Source: Cladochytrium replicatum
Taxonomy: Eukaryota > Chytridiomycota > Chytridiomycetes > Cladochytriales > Cladochytriaceae
Assembly (NCBI GenBank): GCA_025526935.1
Contig: JAHLKD010000155.1
Location: 1-56,751 of the forward strand
DNA length: 56,751 nt
Reading direction: 5' to 3'
Shown here: positions 43,856 to 54,523 of the stretch, in pieces
Numbering within the stretch: position 1 is the first letter of the stretch
How the letters are laid out: each line of letters starts with the position of its first letter
Translations under genes and position numbers: made by a program
The notes under the pieces: model-generated
What the model saw: the letters and a program-made list of their open reading frames with translations, nothing else
What the model was told of the DNA's origin: nothing
The model's database searches: none

Positions 43856-44752
43856 CTTGGAAAGTGTCCGGGTGGACAGAATCGTATTGCTAGTAACATT
43901 GATAGAGGTTAGTTGTACTGGGTAGAGATAACTGAAGTACGTCAATGAGTTGAGAAAGTGTCCGGGTGGACAGAATCCTATTGCTAGTAACATTGATAGA
44001 GAGGTTAGCTGTATTGGGTAGAGATAACTGAAGTACGTCAATGAGTTGAGAAAGTGTCCGGGTGGACAGAATCCTATTGCTAGTAACATTGATAGAGAGG
44101 TTAGCTGTATTGGGTAGAGATAACTGAAGTACGTCAATGAGTTGAGAAAGTGTCCGGGTGGACAGAATCTTATTGCTAGTAACATTGATAGAGATGTTAG
44201 TTTGTACTTGATAGAGATCACTCAAGTACCGTCAATGAGTTAAGAAAGTGTCCGGGTGGACAGAATCTTATTGCTAGTAACATTGATAGAGAGGTTAGCT
44301 GTACTTGATAGAGATCACTGAAGTACCGTCAATGAGTTGAGAAAGTGTCCGGGTGGACAGAATTTTATTGCTAGTAACATTGATAGAGATGTTAGTTTGT
44401 ACTTGATAGAGATCACTCAAGTACCGTCAATGAGTTAAGAAAGTGTCCGGGTGGACAGAATCTTATTGCTAGTAACATTGATAGAGAGGTTAGCTGTACT
44501 TGATAGAGATCACTGAAGTACCGTCAATGAGTTGAGAAAGTGTCCGGGTGGACAGAATTTTATTGCTAGTAACATTGATAGAGATGTTAGTTGTACTTGA
44601 TAGAGATCACTCAAGTACCGTCAATGAGTTAAGAGAGTGTCCGGGTGGACAGAATCTTATTGCTAGTAACATTGATAGAGAGGTTAGTTGTATTGGGTAG
44701 AGATAACTGAAGTACGTCAATGAGTTGAGAAAGTGTCCGGGTGGACAGAAAA
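43856..44752 (+). repeat. hAT right array of ~96-bp repeats
   Basis: About ten units in plus orientation starting near 43864, 43959, 44054, 44150, 44249 and so on, each with the core TGTCCGGGTGGACAG. A last diverged core (gtgtccgcgtggacag) is at 44826. The array sits between the transposase start and the right TIR. Confidence 0.93.
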
Positions 44753-45050
44753 TACATGCCTTGATGTCCGTTGTGATGCAAAATTGTTTGATACATACAA
44801 AACTTATATTGCGTCTTCTTGGAAAGTGTCCGCGTGGACAGAAAGAACAATAGCTTCGTTTTAGATTCTCTATCACATCGGGTTTTACTCGGGTCTGACT
44901 TTTGACCCGAGAAGGGTTTTCCTACTGGACCCGATACCTGACCCGGATCCGACCCGAAAATTTTCCATGAAAACCCGGCACTCGGGTCGGGTACATTTAG
45001 TCAATGGACCCGGACCCGACCCGAAAGACCCTAAAACCCGCCGATCCTTA

Positions 45051-45389
45051 CCTCTTGACATTGCAATTGATATGCTTTCACCACGGCCTTTTTATCCTTC
45101 CCCTGCTTTTTCCCAGTGGGTTCTTGTTCTTCGTGCACTTAACCGCATTTGGTCAAACTGTCTTAGTTATGAGTTAGTTTTGTCTCCAGCTCCTGATTGT
45201 ATCTTGTCTGCTTTTGTTGATTTGGATATTCCTTAGTGTTTTGAAACATTTTACTTTTCCTACGGCTCGCATGGCTCCCCATGTGCTGCCAATTTACGTG
45301 TATTTTTACACTTGTATTTGGATTTTGCACCAGCGGGTGATATGTATTGGTTGGACAATAAATACATATTATGAAGTTCAAAAAAAAAA
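45051..45389 (+). mobile_element. LINE-a 3' end with poly(A)
   Basis: Begins with the second hAT duplication copy. The reading LPLDIAIDMLSP...SAFVDLDIP ends at 45236. The 3' UTR has caataaatacatatt and ends in ten A residues (45380-45389). Confidence 0.85.
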
Positions 45390-45960
45390 TTACCTCCTCT
45401 GTTTTGCTTTCTTGATTTTCCTTATGATGCGGGCTCTTCACCATGTGCTGGTCCATGACCATCTTGTAAGGCACTTTGGGTGTTTTTTATTGTTATGCAT
45501 TGTGTGTGCACAATAAATAAATAATATTGTTCAAAAATATAAAGAAAAACCTATTTTTGTTATGCATTTTATCATCAAAAGATATGTACTAAAAAGGAAG
45601 AAACAAAAGTTTAATACTTGTATATTAATTTTGCACCAGCGGGTAATATGTATCGGTTGGAAATAAATACATATTATGAAGATATTCAAAGAATCAATAT
45701 GCTGAAATATTTATAATATAATATTGAGAAATATGTTCAAGAATATAACTTTAAATCAGAGACCACAGCGAAGACCGAGATTCTGTTCATCACAATGGTT
45801 AAAAGTTGTTTTCGTAATTAGATAGAAGCTCTGATCTTTCATTCAGTGATGGATGCAGCCGTCAGACATGCTACAAGTTCTGTTCGTCGCCATGGTTTAA
45901 GTTCTGTTCGTTACTATGGTGCAAGCTCTGTTTGTCACTATGGTCCAAGTTCTTGATGCC
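45390..45960 (+). repeat. Further LINE-type tails and minisatellite, inverted copy of 31940-32520
   Basis: Contains a second LINE-like tail (caccagcgggtaatatgtat, then aaataaatacatattatgaag) and ends with aacagaactt-type repeats in the opposite strand sense (gttctgttcg). Long stretches match the reverse complement of 31940-32520 at what looks like over 80% identity. No genes. Confidence 0.7.
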
Positions 45961-46084
45961 TACCTCAAATTACAAGAACAATCAATGAAAGTCCAAGTTA
46001 CAGCACAAACTGTTTAAGGTGGAATCGGGAGTGTAAGAGTATTAATGTTGGTTGGGGAGGGAAACATATTACGACACACAATAT
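45961..46084. other. Unassigned spacer
   Basis: Nothing recognised. Confidence 0.4.
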
Positions 46085-46230
46085 TTGACAAATATTTGCC
46101 CAAGCCTTGCGGCCTATTTGCCAAATAGGTAGGTACCATTTGTATTTGAGAAATTGGCACCCCTATTTGCTCAACTCACATTTGAGCAAATCAGGGAGCT
46201 CCCCTCGATTTGACTCGTGGCAGACCCTGG
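46085..46230 (-). mobile_element. AAATATTTG-rich element, second copy
   Basis: On the minus strand starts ccagggtctgccacgagtc, the same end as 33959, and holds the same aatatttg words. It abuts the 3'-truncated LINE-b. Confidence 0.55.
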
Positions 46231-46238
46231 CCGAAACT

Positions 46239-48160
46239 GAAGGTCAGGGAACTTAAAAAACAGCAAAACCCCAGCAATTGCAGTGGAAAATGAAAGGCGA
46301 AGAAATCGACACAAACTTTGGTGAATAAAAGTCCGAACTGGTTTGCAAACAGCAACAGAGGGAAGAATAAAATATAAACATTCAAGCGTAGGTCGAATAA
46401 AAGACAAAAACAAATGACGAACAACAACCAGAGAATGAGAACCAAACATCCTTGAAAAAGAAAGCAAAGCAAAAGAAGCTGCACACGCTTTGGCAAGTCC
46501 ATGGGAAATAGTCAGTGAAACATCAAATCCAGTATCTCCAAAAAAGCAACCCAGATAACAAAATGAAGGCTTGACAGGCAGAGTTTGACCATGAAGAAGC
46601 AAAGGTGAATTAGCAGGAATAGGAATTCTTGTGAGAATCACAGACTTCAAAGGAGCAAAAGAAAAACCACGAGCTTGGGCAAACTGGTCACAAACAGAGA
46701 GAAGAACCTGCATAGCATCCAAAGTAATTGCAAACAAGGCCAAATCATCTGCAAATTAAAAAAAATTATATCGTGGTTTGGCACGATGAAAGAGTGTTAT
46801 AGGTGGGGCAAATGGTCGGAGGAGCCCAGGTAGAGGATCAAGAAAAGTGATATAGAGAAGTGGACTGAGAACAGAACTGTTAAAAACTAGCATATCAGAC
46901 TGTTTGCTATATGGGTTATCCTTTGGGTTGTCTTTTTTCTCTTTGACCTGAGAGTTTTTTTGTCAATCCCTCTTCATTCTTATTTATGGACTTGTATTTC
47001 ATGTATTTATTTCCATGTTTGGCAGGTTCTGTGTGGAGTGATGGTGGCATTTAGTGGGGAATGTGGTGTGGCTTGGTCCTTTGAGTTGATGTGACCAATG
47101 TCTTTGACCGCAGGTATGCCCACACGCACTGTTCACTTGAATATAGGAGTTGATGTGACCAATGTCTTTGACCACAGCATTCCCTGGTTGCCTGACCAGC
47201 TTGGGTGTAGTGTACAGCCGGTCTGAGTATTAGGCATATACACACACCTGGGAGAACAGGTACTGGGCCAAGAGACGGAACCTGGAGCTGTTGTGCTAGC
47301 TACAGTACAGCTAAACACGCCCTACTGCTGCCAGGAGAAGCCCCTGGTTTTTAACAAGAACCTTGAAACAAACCTCCAAACAAATAAAAAGCATCTGAAA
47401 AACAATTTGCAACAACCACTCTGGAAGAACAAAAATCAAACAGCGACTTCAAAACAAAAACAAATGGCAACAATACTCCCCTAGAAAGAGGCTCAGCCCA
47501 AAGAATTGCACGATTTGTGGTGTCATAAGCTGCTTGAATATATAAAAAACCAGCAACCCAAGGAACCTTGGCATTAGACGCACATGAGATATACATGCCT
47601 GAAGACCATTCCCGAGCGGTGTGACTGAAATCCCGCTTGGGCAGCATCAAGTGGGCGTTGAGACGTGATAGCAGAATAAAGATGTGGCAACAAAAGCTCC
47701 CTCGAAAATTTTTCAGGCAACACATAAGAGTAATGGGGCGATAATTAGTAATGTCACCAAGTGTACCATGTTGCTTCCAAACTGGGTGTAAAAGCCCAAG
47801 ATTCCATGAAGTGGGTGTAAGACTACTGCCAAAAATGGACTGAGAAAGCTGCAAGAACAATGGAGCAAGAATAGCTGAAATTGGGCGATAAAGTTCCGCA
47901 GGCAGACGATCATGACCCGGGGCAGACTCCAAAGGGCAGTCCCTAATAGCTAGAACAAAAGCTTCAACATCCAATGGCAGCTGAAAATCACACAGAACAA
48001 TTGAAGGTGAAACCGGGTCAGCAGCCTGAGCATTGTAGACACTAGCAAAATGATCAGCATATTTGGCTAAAGACTGAGGATCGAAATCTAAACCATTAGC
48101 TGAAGTACGAAAGTTAGCACAGCGCCGTGCATGAGACACATGTTTCAGAAGAGAGGGCAC
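46239..48160 (-). pseudogene. LINE-b reverse transcriptase, split by element X
   Basis: From 48160: linker (YADHFASVYNA), ESAPGHDRLPAELY, NYRPITLM, then GGLFQGS at the X insertion. After X it resumes with VLSPLLYITFLDPL, an intact FADDLALF active-site box (46728-46751, preceded by a TAA in a T-run), then KSVILTRIPI and the thumb and C-terminal region to 46239. At least one stop and frame changes make it inactive, although unlike LINE-a the FADD box is preserved. Confidence 0.85.
46878..47356 (-). mobile_element. Element X copy 2 (479 bp, LTR-like)
   Basis: TGTTAAAAAC...GTTTTTAACA ends and a perfect 5-bp duplication agaac at 46873-46877 and 47357-47361. Removing it restores the LINE RT sequence (GGLFQGS-VLSP). 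It is an inverted near-identical copy of 30167-30645. Confidence 0.88.
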
Positions 48161-49008
48161 TGATGAAGACCTAGGGTCATCAAAAAATTTGCTTTTGTCT
48201 TACACCTGTGTGATCTCAGAGCTGATTTGAATGCTTTGTGACTATGACGTTGGCGAGTTCTTAGAAAAGGAAGAAGAGGGTCAGAAGAATTGTGGTGCAA
48301 GAGGGAATAATAGTCACGGAATGCTGAACGAGCCTTACTACGCAAGAAAGTAATCTCAAGGGGCAGAGGAGTGGTCACTGGTGCTCTACGACGAGGTGTT
48401 GGTGGTCCCAATGTCAGAACTTCTGCTGCCTCAACAAAATCAACTATAATTTGAAATGCGGAATCAATTGCTCCCTGGGCCACTGCACGAGAAAGAGAAG
48501 TCCCCACAGGGACCTGAAGTGGTTCCAATGCTGCTGTTAGTGCCTCTGATGTTGGAGGAAGCAGAATCTTAGCAGTTTCTCTGTGTGACTTATGAATAAC
48601 TTCATCCTTTAACAATCGGAGATTCCAAGAAGGTAGAGGAGGAGGCACAGTGGCCTGAGGATGTGGGCCAGCTAAAGAAAATGAACAGGTCACTGCAAAA
48701 TGGTCTGAAGGGATAGACTGGGGTTGATCATGCACTAAATAAGAGGAAGCTGTCACATAAGTAGAAGCAAAAAACAAATCAATAATTGAACTGCCTAAGT
48801 GGGAACAAAAAGTTGGGCAACGAGCTGAAGAAGAAGCTGGGACAACTAATGAAAGTGAGTGGCCTGTAAAAAAGGGAAGAAGTGGTCTGGCACGGGCATT
48901 AGTTACACGATCACCGGTGCTCTGAGTTCTAAAATTGAAGTCACCCATCAAAACTACTGGTGTATCCGAATTCAAAACAAATTGAGGAAAATCAGATAAT
49001 GCACCCAA
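48145..49008 (-). pseudogene. LINE-b endonuclease (C-terminal half) and linker
   Basis: 287 codons. VVLMGDFNFRT and SDHFAVTC are the Asp/Asn and Asp-His catalytic motifs of the exonuclease-endonuclease-phosphatase fold used by LINEs to nick target DNA; SIIDLFFAS lies between. The N-terminal half, with the metal-binding Glu, is absent. Upstream sequence instead reads like ORF1 (FLDALHVLAHAQT), so an internal deletion fused ORF1 to mid-endonuclease near 48990. The end overlaps the RT piece in another frame. Confidence 0.78.
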
Positions 49009-49551
49009 ACAGTCGCAACTTGAGCATAGGAAGGCAGGGCAGAGACAGCAGCAGGAGGGTTGCTGATAGTTTCAACCAATGGAACAACAGCAATAGTCAA
49101 TGCAGCAAAGAAGGCAGCCTCAGTTTCTGGTTCCAAGACTGGGAGAAATTACATTGCACGAGTGAAAGCAGACATCACTAATGGATGAGATCCAGAAGTT
49201 TGAGCATGGGCCAGCACATGCAGAGCATCCAAGAATCAGTCACGAGGAGTGGGCAAGGGAGAGGTAGCATGATCAGCTGGAGAGGCATTCGTCTCGACCC
49301 TGGCACGAGAGGTAGGTCGGCGAGTTAGGGGTTATTTTGATGCTCGACGTTTCCCTTTGGGATCAGCATCAGCAATGATAAGTGACATTTCGACAATATC
49401 ATTCATGTGAACATCAACGACACTTGCATGGGATCTTCCTCTAATTCGAGCTGGTGCTGAAAGTGAATGACAACTGGTCACGTGATCAGCGGTCACGTGA
49501 TTTGTGAAGAGAATTCACTTCATCGGCCCACTGAAAATTTTCTCCAGCAAA
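49009..49551 (-). pseudogene. LINE-b ORF1 N-terminal remnant and 5' region
   Basis: On the minus strand the readings DPKGKRRASK, ATSPLPTPRD and LDALHVLAHAQT, with intervening stops, resemble the ORF1 region of LINE-a. The paired TCACGTGA sites lie at 49478-49500. No usable ORF. Confidence 0.55.
49478..49500 (-). promoter_or_regulatory. Paired TCACGTGA sites in LINE-b
   Basis: Two TCACGTGA palindromes starting 15 bp apart, matching LINE-a position and spacing (35382, 35397). Confidence 0.5.
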
Positions 49552-49857
49552 GTTGCTGGTAAGGTTCGGCGGGTCCGGGTCGGGTCTGGGTTTCAGTGGC
49601 GACCCGCATCAAACCCTTTGTGTCGGGTCGTGTTTGTCCGGGGACCTGCCGGGTCACTGACGGTACAAAGGGAATACCCGGACCCGAAGTGGTTGAAACC
49701 CGTACCCGACCCTGACCCGCCAGGTTTTTGCTGCCCAGGAGAGGATTGATTGAACTTTGAGTTAGGCCACTGATATTTACATGAACACTTTGTGTCTGTG
49801 TGGACAGTGTGTTATTTAGAAACACTATCGTAAAAAGAAACAAAACTCCACTGAACA

Positions 49858-51550
49858 ATCACAAGTTGATAGGTGGAACAGCCCAAATCAGCTTCTGTAT
49901 CTGGTTCATAGGTTACGTCCTTCGCCAACCCAGTCGTGATGAACCGATCGATGTCGTCATTTGAAAGCATGAAATCCTTGGCTAAACCTGTCTTCCAAGG
50001 TTTCCAACCCACCTCAGGGAGCGTTATGGATGAAAGATGCCCGATGTATGCCATCCAGAACCTTAGCCACTCAGAAGGATATGCATCCACTAATGCCCTG
50101 AACATGCCATAGATAGTGGCAGACGTACTTAGCGAATTATTGTGCTGTATCCAGTTTCCGAGCAAAATGTGCACCCTAAGAAGAGTAAGGCTGCTCTGAG
50201 CACTGCTACTTGAAGTTGATATTCGGCTTGAGCGGTCATCTGATTCAACAAATATGGGCTACATGAAGTTGATATTCGGCTTGAGCAGTCATCTGATTCA
50301 ACAAATATGGGCCGTAAGAACTCATTTTGGGAGAGCACTTTGTAGTTAACGTTGACGTACTTGATTGATGGTGGAAGAGACAGCAATTTAAGGTCATAAA
50401 TAACCTCATTGATCTTATGCATCTGGAAGCAGATACCCTGGATGACCTCTTTCACCAAAAGGATAGCCGTACGACAGTGCTGCTGCAGGCTAAGCAATGC
50501 AAGGGAACTCGTTGGAGAACTGGTTTGATGTACCTTCAGAATTCTACCAATCCCCTTGATAGCCGACGATATGCTTATTGGGCCGCCTGTTGATGTTGGC
50601 GCCGCAGGTGCTGCAGCTTCTGAATGACCAGCCTGTCGTTTCAGAGCAGCAAGCTCTCCCTCCAGGGCGGTCACACGTGATTTCCATTGTGAAATCTCCT
50701 GGGAAGTCGCCTGCTTCTCCCTTTCCATTGCAGGGGTGATCTCCCTGAATCTTGCTAGCTCTTCGTGCTCGCCGTGCTGAATCAATGCCCGCCCTGCCCA
50801 ATTCATCAATGAGAGCCTTCTCTCGCACTTCTGCTGCGATGCGGGTCCATCTCTCGTTCATTGCTGTCTCTTCAAGATCTTTTGTCATGTTCAACAGTCG
50901 TTCTGACTGTTTGAGGACCTGTTTTGTCTTTTCACGGTCCTCATCTGCTCGTTTGATGGTTGCTTGGAACTCTTCAACCTTTGCAGTGACAGGCATTCCT
51001 CTGTAAATGCCGTACTTGTGTCCGTGCCGCCTGTAAAAGTCCAGAAATGGTGTTTCCTTCTGAAAGGAAGAGCTTTTCAAGCACTCCATACGATTTGCTG
51101 CTGTTATGAACTCTGTTCGTCCACTGCATTCATCGTGAATTTCATTCAGGGCTTGACAAACTAGCTTGCTGTCAGAGTTAAGTCGGTCGATCAACCCTTG
51201 AAGAACCAATCTTGGGCTGCATTCATCACGATTTGTTTGACAGTTGCTGATAAAGTGCTCCGAGTAGTAGCTGTGGCTGCTTGCTTTGAATTTTCAGTCG
51301 TATGTCTGAAGCAGGACAGAGTCCGTTGATGAGCAAATAGTCAGCATCCCCTTTAGTACCACATCGCGCCGGTTTCTTTGAAGGAACTGTCGATTTGACA
51401 TCTGTTGATGTCAAGGCCTACTTCTGCTTCTTCCACTTCAGAACCCGATCCCAGAGATGTTTCAGGTGCAGTCACCGGTTCTGCACTTGATTCTCTTTCA
51501 GATGATGGTTTCGATTGTTTCAAAGCTCGCTTCTTTGTAGTTCGAGGCAT
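49858..51550 (-). pseudogene. hAT copy 2 coiled-coil gene, frameshifted
   Basis: Aligns along its whole length with 38547-40214: start MPRTTKKRALKQ at 51550, the coiled-coil part at 50544-51209, and the C-terminal part at 49858-50300. It is broken by several small indels, by a 10-bp insertion near 51400 (duplicated tgatgtc), and by a ~50-bp tandem duplication at 50215-50310 (ttgatattcggcttgag repeated). The readings at 51226-51414, 50544-51209, 50129-50809 and 49812-50174 are its fragments. Conservation of the whole gene in both copies shows it belongs to the transposon. Confidence 0.88.
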
Positions 51551-51699
51551 GGTGTTTGTACTGTTTGTCGTGGGAAGATACTGGCCCGGTGTTATTATCC
51601 GGAATGTTACAGGAATGTATGCTATAATACTTCCCTGACACTATAGTTTTCTACCCGATCTGAAAATAATAATAAGCTAGGGAAGAAACTGGCTAGTAA

Positions 51700-52008
51700 C
51701 ATTGATAGAGAGGATTCTGTCCACCCGGACAGAATCCTATTGCTAGTAACATTGATCGAGAGGTTAGTTGTACTTGATGGAGATCACTGAAGTACCGTCA
51801 ATGAGTTGAGAAAGTGTCTGGGTGGACAGAATCTTATTGCTAGTAACATTGATAGAGAGGTTAGTTGTACTTGATAGAGATCACTCAAGTACCGTCAATG
51901 AGTTAAGAAAGTGTCCGGGTGGACAGAATCTTATTGCTAGTAAGATTGATAGAGAGGTTAGTTGTACTTGATAGAGATCACTGAAGTACCGTCAATGAGT
52001 TGAGAAAG
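51700..52008 (+). repeat. hAT copy 2 internal array, plus orientation
   Basis: About three ~96-bp units with TGTC(C/T)GGGTGGACAG cores. In copy 1 the corresponding array is mostly in minus orientation. The array runs directly into truncated transposase coding sequence at 52008/52009. Confidence 0.88.
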
Positions 52009-53953
52009 ATTGGCACCACTGTTATGGATTTTCCGTGACCTATACGATTCCTCCCAGACTTTCCGCACTAGGGTGACCTGATCCCTTCCTACATCTTTCT
52101 CCCAAGCCTTTGAAAATCGATAATATTGATCCTTAAAACGAGGATCGACTACGGTAGCAACTGCTAAACACGGGCTCTTAGCGATTGAGTAATATATTCT
52201 CAGCTTATCTAGTGCATTTCGAAATGCTTTGGTGAAAGTTTCATCCAATTGTGCCTCTTCTAGGTTCTCCAGTTGATTGATAAGATCGTTGTAAAATGGA
52301 ATAACAAGCGGAAGTGTTGGATATCTAGACCCCTCTATTGCCTTTGATATAACCTCGAAAACACTCAAACCATCCCGGATCTTCTGTAGGACCTCCCATT
52401 GCTTTGGATTTATTGACCAATCTTTCAAAGAAGCTTCAATCCGGCATATTTTGTCCATTGCCTCTCGTAGCTGTAAGGCTCGTTTGACCATATAGAACGT
52501 GCTATTCCAGCAAGTTGTCACATCGATAATTGGTATTAGAGGAACCAGTTTCACAAATCGGCACGAATCAATAAATGAGCTTCGTTGTTTTGGGGAAGAC
52601 CGGATTCCTCTGACTAGTCGTCGAAGAAGGTTTATGACATTAACGCTGGAATTATTGTCATATGCGACTGTGTCCCCTACGGGCGCGAATGTATCGATAA
52701 AATCCTTTGCTGCAAGATTGATAATGTGTGCCATACACCGCATGTGTTGAGTTTCTGCAGACCACGCAATATCCCTATCTTCCAATAGCGTCTCCAGCTT
52801 AGCACTCATGGTAAAGTTGTTTGAACCGTTGTCGGTTGTAATGCACAATAAGTGTTCACCCGATAGCATGCCAAATTCATCCAGACACTTGACAAGCTGA
52901 TAGCCATGGCGACACCTTCATGCTTTCCAACCATCGGAATCATCTGCAGCAGCAAGTCCTGCGGCTCCCATTCTTTCGTGATGAAGTGGGCAGTAATTCC
53001 AAGAAAAGAAATCTGGTTCTTCGATGTCCAACAGTCAGCTGTTATTGATACTTTTGAAGGCGAAACCAACAATCAGACCTTTAACAAGCTCCTTCTGCCT
53101 ATCGTAATGATCCATCTCCTTCGCTTCACTGCTTTTGCCGTCTTTGGTGTATAGTTTGGCTGAAAAGTCTTCAGCATGCTGACAAAGAACTCGTTCTCCA
53201 CAACAGTAAAAGCCTGATTGTCTGCAGCAATCCAGTCCAAAATTACACTACGTCCTCGTTTGCCACAGAAGTTGCATGTGAGATCTGTCTTCTTTGCAGA
53301 AGAAGATGTGGACGACCTGGAGTCTGGATTGAACACAAAGTCTTGCTCCTTCTCCAGCGAGCCGAAATTCAATGGCTGTTGTCCCTTGGGGACGCTGTCC
53401 AACAGTCTAAGCGACCTGGCAATACTTCCATGGTGGTTTTTCAGATGCCAGAGGAAGTTTTTTGTTGATCCCGTCTTATCGACCTTCTGGCACCACTTGC
53501 ATTTTGCAACCAAAAATGTTCTCAGTCCATTATCAACCTTATAGTAATCCTTCGCTATGCTGCCTTGACTACCTCTACAGTCCGACATGCTATCACATCT
53601 GCGTCTGATGAAAGCATTGATGGTTGAACTGATCCAGCTGCAGGCTCCTGTCGCACTGAAGAGTCAGCAAAACTAACGTCGGCAGGAAGCTCTGGTGCAC
53701 GCTGAGAAGCCAGGCCCAACTCGCTGGAGTCATTGGAAGAAGATGTGGAGCTCGGCTCTCCAGCGCTGTTGTTGCCACCGTGTCCTGATACCCGTCTGCG
53801 TTTGTCCTGCATGCTGTTCCCCTCGCTGGATGCCTCTGAAATTTGGGGGGCTGCCAGACTTCGCTTCCGTGTGTCAAGCGGATGACTGTCCACCAGTCTT
53901 TGGCTTGCGTCGGAAGCTGCCTTACGCTTTGGTTTAACAAAGGCAGCGTCCAT
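52009..53953 (-). pseudogene. hAT copy 2 transposase, C-terminus deleted, with gag patch
   Basis: Start MDAAFVKPKRK at 53953. The N-terminal frame is intact to about 53595, where one A is lost. The BED finger keeps both cysteines (CKWCQ...HLKNHH). Between FNPD and ILDWIAADN the normal five residues are replaced by 26 residues of Copia-A Gag, in frame. Another frame change lies near 52900 and 53070-53120. Catalytic Asp motifs (TADCWTS, TTDNGSN) are present. The coding region stops being hAT at 52009 (just after SRKIHNSGA), so about 190 C-terminal residues, including dimerisation and the third acidic residue, are gone. Confidence 0.9.
53255..53324 (-). repeat. 70-bp patch of Copia-A gag in hAT transposase
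   Basis: ctcgtttgccacagaagttg... to ...gacctggagtc matches Copia-A gag (for example 16551-16620) with one visible mismatch (gttg for attg). It encodes SRSSTSSSAKKTD and the half knuckle LTCNFCGKRG. Both junctions carry gtc. No target duplication or LTR is present. Confidence 0.93.
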
Positions 53954-54071
53954 TTTTGCTGTGGTGTGGAACGTTACTGACTCTTAAGTATCCATGTGCA
54001 CAGAAAGCACAGCTCTCGAGGTCTGTCGTGGTAGAAATTGTTTGTTACAGAACTTCCGTTGTGACTTCTTG

Positions 54072-54290
54072 GAAAGTGTCCGGGTGGACAGAATCCTATT
54101 GCTAGTAACATTGATAGAGAGGTTAGTTGTATTGGGTAGAGATCACTGAAGTACCACCGTCAATGAGTTGAGAAAGTGTCTGGGTGGACAGAATCCTATT
54201 GCTAGTAACATTGATAGAGATGTTAGTTGTACTTGATAGAGATCACTCAAGTACCGTCAATGAGTTAAGAAAGTGTCCGGGTGGACAGAA
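54072..54290 (+). repeat. hAT copy 2 right array
   Basis: Three ~96-bp units starting near 54077, 54177 and 54276, against about ten in copy 1. A diverged core (gtgtccgtgtggacag) at 54366 matches 44826 of copy 1. Confidence 0.9.
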
Positions 54291-54523
54291 AATACATGCC
54301 TCGATGTCTGTTGTGATGCAAATTGTTTGATACATACAAAACTTATATTGCGTCTTCTTGGAAAGTGTCCGTGTGGACAGAAAGAACAATAGCTTCGTTT
54401 TAGCTCCCCTATCACATCGGGTTTTACTCCGGTCTGATTCTTGACCCAAGGAGGGTTTTCCTACTGGACCCGATACCCGACCCGGACCCGACCGAAAAGA
54501 CCCTAAAAACCCACCGATCCTTA

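Larger units (their letters stand above)
38246..45050 (-). mobile_element. Complete two-gene hAT transposon (6805 bp)
   Basis: Terminal inverted repeats TAAGGTTCGGCGGGT (left) and TAAGGATCGGCGGGT (right, minus strand), with a perfect 8-bp duplication CCTCTTGA on both sides. It interrupts LINE-a, and removing it rejoins the LINE reading LPLD-IAIDML. Inside are a coiled-coil gene (38547-40214), a ~96-bp repeat array (40370-41280), the transposase (41305-43739), a second array (43856-44752) and GGGTC-rich ends. Both genes are on the minus strand. Confidence 0.95.
46231..49551 (-). mobile_element. LINE-b, minus strand, internally deleted
   Basis: Related to LINE-a. Carries an ORF1 N-terminal part (about 49010-49470), an endonuclease C-terminal half (48145-49008) and RT (46239-48160), with element X inserted at 46878-47356. 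It is cut at the left by the AAATATTTG element and at the right by hAT copy 2. Confidence 0.85.
49560..54523 (-). mobile_element. Second copy of the two-gene hAT, decayed (4964 bp)
   Basis: Same termini (TAAGGTTCGGCGGGT left; TAAGGATCGGTGGGT right on the minus strand), coiled-coil gene, array, transposase part and right array as 38246-45050, but shortened. The left flank gttgctgg lies in LINE-b and the right flank aatatgag in Copia-B RNase H, so there is no target duplication and the two ends come from different insertion sites. Confidence 0.92.

Noticed and set aside
43856-44752. ~96-bp repeats as CRISPR or coding repeats (long readings across them)
   Set aside because: Whole units repeat without variable spacers, and the readings simply follow the repeat; they lie inside a hAT element and recur in its other copy.
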